From: Capsaspora owczarzaki ATCC 30864
Taxonomy: Eukaryota; Opisthokonta; Filasterea
Assembly (NCBI RefSeq): GCF_000151315.2
Contig: NW_011887297.1
Location: forward strand, 1,093,587-1,157,586
Length of the DNA: 64,000 nucleotides
Reading direction: 5' to 3'
The notes below the pieces were generated by a model, which saw only the letters and a program-made list of their open reading frames with translations, had not been told where the DNA came from and made no database searches. Within the stretch, counting starts at the first letter, position 1. Each line of letters opens with the position of its first letter. A program made the position numbers and the translations under genes. Shown one piece after another: positions 10,065 through 20,725 of this stretch.

Positions 10065-10768
10065 ATGGCCGCAGTTATTACAACGGACGAGGACGATCGC
10101 ATTCAGACACTGATCACGGCCGACCCGCTCGATGTGATGATGGCAATGCGTTTCACCCAGGACGACAGTTGCGGCGCCGTTTCGCTCTTTGTTGGCACGA
10201 CTCGCGACACTTTCAACGGTACGACTATTTGCGCTTGTTTGGAGTGTTGAATGCACCGTGTGGTGGCAACGGACCTTTTGCGCTCATTGCTTTTCTTTTC
10301 GAAATCTTCCGTGATGTGTGCGCTCCAGGGCGAAAGGTCGTTCGGCTAGAGTACGAAGCCTATCCCTCCATGGCCGAAAAAGAGATGCGCAAGATTGGCC
10401 GCACGCTATTACAGCCTCCACATAGCGCCACCAAGGTGTCATTGCTGCATCGCATCGGCCTCGTGCCCGTTGGAGAGGCGAGCGTCATTATTGCCGTTTC
10501 GTCGCCACACCGGTCCAACGGAATCACCGCCATGCGGTATGGTATCGACGAGCTCAAGGCCACCGTGCCCATCTGGAAGAAGGAAGTCTACGACGACGGC
10601 GGCACGTCTTGGAAGGCCAATTGCGAGTGTGGCTGGGCTGGCAATCCCCAGTCTGCTCCCTCGGTCCCTGCAGGTTCACCACCAGATGCCGCTCAAAGCC
10701 CAACGCTCCACCAACATCACAGTCATGCACACGAGCAGCATGGTCATGCCCACCATCCGCAGCACTGA
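10065..10768 (+). CDS. MOCS2B: Molybdopterin synthase large catalytic subunit, MoaE type
   Basis: It transfers sulfur from MOCS2A to precursor Z (cPMP) to make molybdopterin. Exons are 10065-10218 and 10329-10768. Conserved features are GAVSLFVGTTRDTFNGR, RLEYEAYPSMAEKEM, a basic substrate-site region HRIGLVPVGEASV, SSPHR and the lysines of PIWKKEVYDDG. The tail of about 40 residues is His-rich (HHSHAHEQHGHAHH). The ATG lies in a good context (AACCATGG) right after a pyrimidine tract. The 75-nt distance from the MOCS2A stop leaves no obvious room for a separate promoter. Confidence 0.93.
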
Positions 10769-10876
10769 ATCAAAGTGATTGGATCTGTAATGCGTGATTG
10801 TTGTCCGTTTTCGCTCGTTGACAGGCATGTGATGCATCGCTCTCCAACCATCAAGATGTACTTTTCTTTTCTTGCA

Positions 10877-11463
10877 CTAGCTGTAATATAACTCGAGACT
10901 TTGTCCATCTGAGATTTCGTCTGTAGTTTGCAAGCAGTCGAACAAGTGAGTAAGCCATGCAGCAAACTCAAAACCCGCCGTTGGATTCACACTCTACATA
11001 CAATCTTGCAGCATGATTTGGTTTTTGAGAATGCTATTCCTATCGGAGCCCCAGAGTGAGTGTACTTGCACTTCCATTGCGTTTCCATTGCATTTCCATT
11101 GCATCGCGTTACCATTTCTTGAGCACGATGCGGTCGGCTTGGGTGCCAATCTGCGCTGCAATGAGCTTCTTGAGATCGCCAATCGTGTCATCCGAGCTGG
11201 AAACAGACCGAGACCGAGACCGGGGCAACAATGGTGGACGAGTGAGTGTGTGGCGCACGTCTTTCGCAACGCGCTCGAGCCATCCAGGCGAGCCATTCCA
11301 ACGCACACAGACAGGCAAAAAGCACAACATAAACCTTCCCTCCAGCTCCCCCCTTTTGTTGTTTGTCGGTCGGAGGGTCCGGAGTGAGGTGGGAGACGTA
11401 CTTGCACTTGATGCGAGCCTTCCGACCAGTGCGATCGTTCACGAGCACTTCCATTGCCGACAT
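10877..11463 (-). CDS. UBL5: Ubiquitin-like protein 5 (Hub1), splicing modifier
   Basis: UBL5/Hub1 binds spliceosomal proteins non-covalently. Four tiny exons (11402-11463, 11113-11196, 11002-11039, 10877-10920) join to a 75-residue protein with the family hallmarks [37 protein letters not shown] and the end LELYYS. The di-tyrosine followed by one residue replaces the Gly-Gly of true ubiquitins. All splice sites are GT-AG (GTACGT, GTAACG, GTATGT donors). Exon 3 is only 38 nt. The gene converges with MOCS2B, 108 bp apart. Confidence 0.95.
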
Positions 11464-11601
11464 GGCCGAGGGTAACAAGAAGAATAGAGACTGAGACTAT
11501 TAAAGTGCAGGTTTGGTGCATACAAATAAAACAAGATTTATGGATTTGCATTGTTGTCATTTTCACACACGAAAAAACAAACCCAAACAAACAAAAAGGG
11601 C

Positions 11602-13740
<2,139 letters not shown>

Positions 13741-13903
13741 TCTGCCTTCAATAACAAATACGAAATGACTGCAACAACAACGAAACTCGCTTTTGAAACA
13801 ACAAAATAAAGGTTTTGAATACAATTTTTTCGTCGTTTCTGAGTTTTCTGAGTTTTCTGAGTTTTCTGAGTTTTCTGAGTTTTCTGAGTTTTCTGAGTTT
13901 TCT

Positions 13904-13946
<43 letters not shown>

Positions 13947-13997
13947 TGCTATTTCGAAGAGCAGCATCATGGACGACGAGCATCGAAGAGCAGCATC
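13741..13997. promoter_or_regulatory. Divergent promoter, SLC25 carrier / exonuclease-ATPase fusion
   Basis: Only 257 bp separate the two start codons. The interval holds eight TTTTCTGAG units, a 39-T run and a 29-bp tandem duplication reaching the downstream start codon. Poly(dA:dT) tracts commonly exclude nucleosomes, so a shared open promoter is plausible. Confidence 0.5.
13835..13906 (+). repeat. Tandem TTTTCTGAG repeat, 8 copies
   Basis: Eight 9-bp units follow each other without gap, the first with one mismatch, directly followed by a 39-base T run (13907-13945). Confidence 0.95.
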
Positions 13998-14012
13998 ATG
14001 GACGACGAGCAT
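13954..14012 (+). repeat. 29-bp tandem duplication covering the start codon
   Basis: The unit, beginning TCGAAGAGCAGCATCATGG, occurs twice head to tail. Each copy carries an ATG (13969 and 13998). Because 29 is not a multiple of three, the first ATG is out of frame with the long protein and heads a short upstream frame. Confidence 0.95.
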
Positions 14013-14182
14013 CTGTTGCTTGGCGACGATGGCGCGGAAGGCTGGACGAAGGCGGGCGACCGACTGACTGCTGACGACCTGAGCATCTTTGAAAGCCTGA
14101 ACGACGACTGGCTGGGTTCGCCGGCAGCAACTGAGCGGCTGAAGGGACTGCCTTTTGCTGCAGCCTCTGCCGCTGCTCACAA

Positions 14183-14214
<32 letters not shown>

Positions 14215-17200
14215 ACGACATTACCCGCCAGAGCCACCTCCACCACCAGAGCCAGAGCCAGAGCCAGAGCCATAGCCAGAGCCAGAGCCAGTCGGATGGC
14301 GAGCTCATCGCGCTCCCGTCCATTGACGACGACGGTGACTTGGCATCCCCCGAACTGCTGCTGACGAGTCCAACTGCGAATGCTAGTGCCGACGCCGATG
14401 CCGATGCTGACACTGTGACGATGGGTGCCGTCGACGCTCTGGGGCTGGACTACTCGGAACCCGTCGTCTTTGCTGCAGCTTCGCAGCCGCCGAGCCAGAC
14501 TATTACTTCCTCGTCGCCAGTAGTCCTTCCCGCTGCCCAGCGGCAGGTCTCCGAGGCCCAGCGCCTGCAGCTGGACCACGCTGCCCAAGTCCTCAAGACG
14601 TGGCTCGAGCGCCGCCCGCATCGCATCCACGGTCGCGCCGAGGCAGGCGGGGCATTTGCTCCGCATCGCGAGCTGGCCAAGCTCGTCAAGGACTCGTGCG
14701 CTTCGTTCCGCGACTTTGTCCTCGCATACCCAGCACTGTTCATTCTGTTTCCAAACCGCGGAGGCAAGGAGATGATTGGCATTGCATCGGACGGCGTGCC
14801 ATCCATGAAAATCGTTGACGAAACGAGCGCCGCCAACAAGTTTGTGAGCAAGAAGCCGCTGCAGGGTGGCGAGGCGCCCCTCGGCGCACCAGGAACACCA
14901 TCACCGCTCAAGGCTGCCGCACGAACGATGCAACAAGCCCAGCAGCAGCAGCAGCAGCCCGTGCCAGACTTGTTCTCCCCTACCCAATTTCGCGCGTCGT
15001 CTTCCTCCTCGACGTCTTCGCGGGCAACTTCTCCAACTCCCGACGCTGCTGGGCAGCCAGTGACACCACCGCAGCTCGTTGGCTCGATCGAGAACCAAGC
15101 TCGCACGCTGCTTGCATTTGCTGTTGACTCGCTACCTGGTGACGTTCCGGGCGAGTCCAGCCTGCGCTTGTTGCGGCCGTATTTGACGAGCGCGCTCCAC
15201 CGTGGCATCGAGTCCACCTACCACTCGCTGGCCAAGTTCATTATGCACAAGTCGTCCGGATTTGAGTTTGTGGAAAACCGGCCAGGCGTCTTCCGACGCG
15301 CTGCACCTCGTGCATCGCGTGCTGCCGTCGTCCAGTCCGCCACCCTTGCCAAGTCGTCGGCTGCGGCTGGAGGTGTTGCGGCTGGAGGTGCTGCTTCGCC
15401 ACGGTTGCAACCCGAACGGCTCCCTGAAGATGCCACCGTCCTGAGTGATACACCCGTTCCAGCATCAGCAGCAACCGCGCGGAACCCCGACACGGAGCTC
15501 GACAAGCATGTGCGCATGCACCTGTTCCTCGGCCTCTCACTGCAACATCGTCCCGGAGCCGCATTCGAGGCCCACACGAATGTCGTCTACGGCGCCATGC
15601 CAGCAGACCTCAAGCATTACATTGCGCGTGTCTACCGATCGCTCGGCCAGTTTGTCAACGCGAAAGGCTCCAGTTTTGCTTTCACTGAGCGGCCTGGGAT
15701 TTACTACCGCCATCCTGCCAATGACCCGCCTCCGCTTCCCCAACAGCCTCCCCAGCAGCCGATCGCTTCTGTGGTGCACCCTGCGCCCGGCAGCCAAGCT
15801 CTCGCGCAACCACTTGCGTCAACGAGCCCATCTCCCGCAGCAGGAGCAGCAGGAGCAGGAGCAGGAGCAGCAGCAGGAGCAGCGGGCTCGAGTCCTGTCA
15901 GTGCTTCAAAGGTCATCGATGATTCGGCTTCTCGGGTTCCGATTTCGACGACCGTGAAAGGCGCGGCCGCGGCCGCGGCGCCTCCCGCACCGAAAGGGTC
16001 GCGTGCAGCATCGCACGAGTTCCATCCGGCGTTGCCACTCAATAGCGCTCCTCAAGCTGCAGCAGTACCGCAGCCGCACGCCGCTTCCGCTTCCGCTTCT
16101 CGAACCACTGCCGAGCCACAACAGGACGCCGCGCACTCACGTCAGCTCGGTTTCTTTGAGTTTCTCGACGGCATTCCCGTGTTTGTAGTCTCCACCGTGG
16201 CATCCGCAGCCGCTGCCTTCCAAGTGCTTCATTCTGTCGACCGCGTCGCGGTGGATTGCGAGTGGATTGGCGACGGGCAGCCCGGTCAAGAAGAAGAGCG
16301 GCTCAGCCTCGTTCAGATCGCCGCCCCTGCCACGCCAACGCATGTCAATGGTGTGGTGTATCTGCTCGATCTTTTGAGCGATTGTGCCCCTGCGAGCATT
16401 ATTGCGCCGCTCGGTGTGCTTCTTGCGCGGCAGACCATTGTCAAGGTTTTCCATGACGCGCGCAAGGATGTTGCGTTGCTCACGCGCTCCACTGGCATCG
16501 CCGCTGTCCATAACTATGCCGACACCCAGGCCGAGTATGCGATTCTGCAGAGCTTGCGGCAGCTGGTGCACAACGAGGCTGGCGTGGCTCTGGTTCCGTC
16601 GGGAACCGGTGCCAATGTCCCTGCCCGCGTCGGCTTGAACGCTCTTTTCGAGCAACTGGCGCTTCCCACCAACCCTCTCAAGGCGACCTTCGCCGCTCGT
16701 TTCCGCACCGAAAAGCACCTCTGGCAGCGTCGTCCGCTCGACCGTGACAGCATTGTCTACGCTGCGTACGACACGCTTCACTTGCTCCGTGCCCGTGATA
16801 TGATCCGGCAAGGCATTCTTGCCTGCACTGATGATGCGACCTCGCAGCTGTGGGTGAACGCACCAAACCACCTCGGTGGGCCTATTGCCTCGAAGCTCAA
16901 CGGCGCGTCACCCGCTGCCGCGCGGGCAAGCAGCAGCAGCAGCAGCAGCAGCTCGGCGGCATCCATTTCTGCCGTTGGTGGCGCTGCATCCTCCTTGGCG
17001 AACGGAGGACACTCTTCAAATGACTTTGAACATCCCGCCGCTCCTTCCACTTCTGCCAAGTCGGTGATCGTTCAAGTGCCCGGTGGTCGTGCCTTGAACA
17101 CGACATTCGCGTTGTCCATGTCGGCATCGGGAAACCTGGAGTACACCGCACAGGCGAACGCTGCAGCGGACGAGTTACCGCCTCCGCCTCGACGCCGACT

Positions 17201-18650
17201 GGCCTATCTCGGCTTGGCGGCCAACCTCATGCCCGCGAGCATTCGACAGTTCTTGTTGCAAACGTTCCCGCCGTCCGCTTACAGCGGCGACGGGCTGACC
17301 CTGCCTCTCCGTATGACTCTGGTGGTTGGACACCCGCTTGTTGTCGAAGACAAAAGCCATCGTTCACAGACCGGACCTGTGATTTCAGCAGCCAATCTGC
17401 AAGAAATCCAGCGTATGGTGGATCATCACACTCAAGAGATGGCTTCGCGTCGGCAAAACACAGCAGCAGTGTCCCAGCCTGGATATCTCTATCGACATGG
17501 GCATGCAGCTAATAACCCAGGTGACGAGCAGTGGCATGACGAGCCTCACCTTCGTCTTGTTCACCACACCTCGAGCTCCATGTCGCTGATTGCGTGCTAC
17601 GACGACTACCCTGCACTGAGCGGTCTGATTGCCGATCTCTTGGTCCCTGCTCCCCAGTTGTCGGCGTCCCAGCCTTCCTCTGTGGCATTTTCTCGCGGAA
17701 ATAGAGCGGTGGGCGTGCTCGTTGTTGGCGGCCGTCGCGCAGGAAAGTCGGCGCTCTTGCGCTCCATTCGCGACTTTTGGAGCAAGTCTCCCGATGCGCC
17801 GACTGTGTTTGTGGATGTGGACGCTTGTCCCACCCATAGCAAGTCCGCCGCCAAGGCGCATACGACTGTTTATGTGGACGAATATACCGGGCAACCCACC
17901 TCCAGTGTGGTCGTTTCAGAGTCGGCCCGAAATTGCATTCATTTGGATGGCTCGAACCTCAAGCACCGCAGCCGGGATCAAGCAGTCGAAGCGTCGGTGC
18001 GAGAGTCAGGCAGCCAACATGTCGTGCTGGATTCCATCAGCACTGCTGAAGATGTCGAGTTGGTGCTCTCGCTTTTGCGGAGCGGCGTTTCTGTCGCGGC
18101 AGGCGTCTGCGCAACGTCCCTCGCACACATGCTGCTTGACTCGAAAATGCACAAGCTTGTGGGATATCTGAACAATGACAATGGCCAAGTGCAGCGCACG
18201 ACTACCGCCGCTGTTTCCACCGTGATTGAGTTGCTCAGCTTCAACAAGTATCGCATCTTCAGCCCGGTGGAAACCACGCTTGACGCGCTCGTTGGAAATG
18301 CGGCGCACGTTGTTCAGTCCTTGCGCTGGCGCCAACGAATTGGACTGGAACAGCCCGATGTTCCGCCGCCGGAAAAGCAGCCTTCAGCTCAAGCCGGAGC
18401 TGCCCTTGGATACAATGCGTATGATCCTCGCACTGGCGCTCCAAGCAGCCCCAGCCCCCGGTCTGTTCGATCTGTTGATCCGGAAACTGGAACCGCGACA
18501 GCGCGTGTGCTTCCACCCAATGCCCCTTACACCCCGCCTGTGCCAAAGTACGCCCATTTCGCACGATTCGAGCTGATGCGATGCCAAGAGGACTACTTGG
18601 GCTCCTCGCAGCGCGACTGGTTGGCTCACGTTCGCGTTGCTCTTCGCTGA
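13998..18650 (+). CDS. Winged-helix repeats + DEDDy 3'-5' exonuclease + SpoIIIAA/Ycf45-like ATPase fusion
   Basis: A single-exon 1550-residue protein. Three similar segments (about residues 198-255, 366-435 and 502-573, the latter two ending FVENRPGVFRR and FTERPGIYYR) look like the helix-turn-helix units of Egalitarian. Residues about 725-935 are a DnaQ-like exonuclease: VAVDCEW (D753, E755), VFHDARKD and YAAYD give a full DEDDy set, closest to Egalitarian/EXD1. Residues about 1080-1440 resemble the bacterial SpoIIIAA / plastid Ycf45 ATPase: Walker A GGRRAGKS (1244-1251), strand HVVLDSIS where the family has a DE pair, then GVSVAAGVCATSLAHML and LVGYLNND. The missing acidic residue suggests weak or altered ATPase activity. 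An RNA-processing or RNP role is inferred. Linkers are Ala/Ser/Gln-rich. Confidence 0.82.
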
Positions 18651-19091
18651 CAAATCGGCTGAAATCAGCACTGTTTACAACTCCTTTTTTAATTGAGCGG
18701 CTTCCCCGCAAAGGCTTTTTCTTGTCTGTTTCCTCCAATTATGCGTATCTTTTTGATGTCGACCCTACCGACGGTCGCTCGATGTGTTTGTGCTGACTGT
18801 GATATCTTTGTTGTTGGAGCTCGTTTTGGTGTTGCCTTCTCCGTTCATCACTCTCTCTCGGACTGAAAGTGATACGATGTAGATCGAAGTGCAAAAAAAA
18901 CGAAAACAAAACACGCAAACCAATGATCAACAAACAGCAGCTTTCTGTGTGCCAACATGCCGGCTTTGAAAACAAAAAAAATGTCATGCTTTGATTTTTC
19001 CAAATAAAAAAAAATTGAGCTACAGCAACAATCCCGACAAATTCAGCCAAATTCAGAAAAAACCGCCCTTCACCATCGACGGAATGTCCAA
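18651..19091. other. Convergent 3' intergenic region
   Basis: The 441 bp between two convergent stops hold T- and A-rich 3' UTR sequence. An AATAAA at 19003 on the plus strand is a possible polyadenylation signal for the exonuclease fusion gene. No gene is seen. Confidence 0.5.
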
Positions 19092-19814
19092 TTACGAGCT
19101 GGAAGGGGGCGAGGGCGGAGACGGAGGCGGGGTTTCAATCCAGCCCATGCTTCGGAGCTTGGAGACAATCGCAGGAGTGACGCCCAGAGCAAAGCCCCAA
19201 CGGAGTGGCGCGGTGACCTTGTAGACGGCGTACGCCACAACAAACTGGCCTGCGTTGGGGTTGAACCACGCATGCTCAATGCCCAGATAGTCAAACACTG
19301 CGGGGATGTCGACGCCAAAGCTCAGCGCCGCATAAACTGCAGCGTAAGTGACGAGATCAATGGCGATCAGGGTGACAAGACCGACGCGACCGTACTCGCG
19401 CACAAAGCGACGGAATCTGCTTTCTTCCTTTGGTGGCTTTGCCGACGTCGCTGCGTCTGGGCCGGAGGTGGAGGTGGAGGAGGTGGCGCTGGCTGGCTTT
19501 TCGGCAGCAAGCGACCGTGCGGCAAGCGACAGTCCGCGTGAGTGGGACTGTGCGAGAGGCTTGCTCGCCATCGCGGGGAGTGTGACTCGAGCATTCATCC
19601 AGCTCGACCCTGGGCGTGCGACAGCGGCAGCGGCAGGCAGCCATCCAGTCGCAGACGAGGACAGCGAGCGGGCGATCGACGTTGAGCTCGAAGCTGGCTG
19701 CAATCCGAAGCCAGTCACAGCCGCAACACCAACACGGCCAGAGATCGAAGGCGCGCAAGTGTAGCTCTGTCCGCAGAGTGCCACGCGAGCCCGGAGTAGG
19801 CACAGCGATGCCAT
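19092..19814 (-). CDS. FAM210-like (DUF1279) mitochondrial membrane protein
   Basis: A single exon of 240 residues. The first 130 residues are basic, Ser/Ala-rich and free of acidic residues near the start, as in a mitochondrial targeting region. The DUF1279 core follows from about residue 140: FRRFVREYGRVGLVTLIAIDLVTY, a hydrophobic hairpin, then a stretch with AYAVYKVTAPLRWGFALG that matches the AY..YK...P.R...T motif of FAM210A/B. FAM210 proteins sit in the inner mitochondrial membrane and influence mitochondrial translation; their biochemistry is poorly known. The tail is Pro/Ser only. Confidence 0.82.
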   Translation of the reverse strand: MASLCLLRARVALCGQSYTCAPSISGRVGVAAVTGFGLQPASSSTSIARSLSSSATGWLPAAAAVARPGSSWMNARVTLPAMASKPLAQSHSRGLSLAARSLAAEKPASATSSTSTSGPDAATSAKPPKEESRFRRFVREYGRVGLVTLIAIDLVTYAAVYAALSFGVDIPAVFDYLGIEHAWFNPNAGQFVVAYAVYKVTAPLRWGFALGVTPAIVSKLRSMGWIETPPPSPPSPPSSS

Positions 19815-20725
19815 GGTTTCAAACAATGGGGCGATTGGGAAACGGGAAAGACTGAGTTTTTTTTTTTTTTTTTTTTTGGCCGAGACATTTTGACTTTGCG
19901 TTTTTTGCTGCAACGTTAGCAAAAGCAGTAAGCAATACAGTGTCGTGTGATGCCGATGTGACGCATGGCTAGAAACGGCGTTGGAGTGATTGCTGGAGAA
20001 CGAGAAAAGTCTTTGAAAATCTTTCATTTCAGAGCCATGATCAAGATACACACACCACACGTGTGTTTTCACACTCGGCTCATCTGCCACAAGGCGAATC
20101 AACAATTCATGTAGAAGGATAAAAGGGCTGGCAAAAGGCACAACAACGCGGTTCGATGGCGGCAAACGCCGACCCAAAATGGAAGCGGCGTCAAATTCTG
20201 AATCACCATGTGGAAAGCAGGCCCTTTGAAACCAGTCTGTCACCCCCTTTACTTGCTGCTCTTGGCGCTCCGACGCATTTGAGCTCGCACGCAGACACGA
20301 CACGCACTCGCACGAACGAACGCGACCGACGCGCACAGCCAGATCGCGGCTTTTTGGTTGTTTGGCTCTTCAGGAAGTCCTTGCGCAAAAAAAGCACCTG
20401 AGGCAACACCGGCTCATGACTGCGGAAAACCCGCATCGTGCATTGGTTGTCCAGGCCGTAGTGCGTAAGAAGAGCACGCCAGTGGCGAATCGGCTCGGTG
20501 GGTGTGTGGGAGTAGCAACACGTTTGCGTTGACTTGACCTCACAATACCGGACCGTACATTTTTTTTTTATCTTTCTTTTCGACCTTTTCAACTTGAATA
20601 TCCGACACTCTAACAAATCCTGTACACACGTATCGCAACCAGGTTCAGCTGATTTGCAGTTCATGCAAAGCGAGACATTGGAGCTTGGAGCGCATTTTGT
20701 GTTTATTTTGTGACACACGGAATGT
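19815..20725. other. Intergenic region, FAM210-like / CPT1
   Basis: The 911 bp start with a 22-base T run just upstream of the FAM210-like gene. An open minus-strand frame of 171 codons (20203-20718) has no recognisable domain; its middle part (HWRALLTHYGLDNQ, EPVLPQVLFLRKDF) looks more protein-like than its Cys- and Lys-rich ends. I do not call it a gene. Confidence 0.4.

Noticed and set aside
9611-10768. A single 385-residue protein covering MOCS2A and MOCS2B
   Set aside because: The long frame reads MOCS2A exon DNA in the wrong phase; spliced MOCS2A ends in Gly-Gly-stop and MOCS2B has its own start.
15202-15577. Several 90-119-codon frames on both strands
   Set aside because: Shadows of the exonuclease-ATPase gene; no domain and no independent start context.
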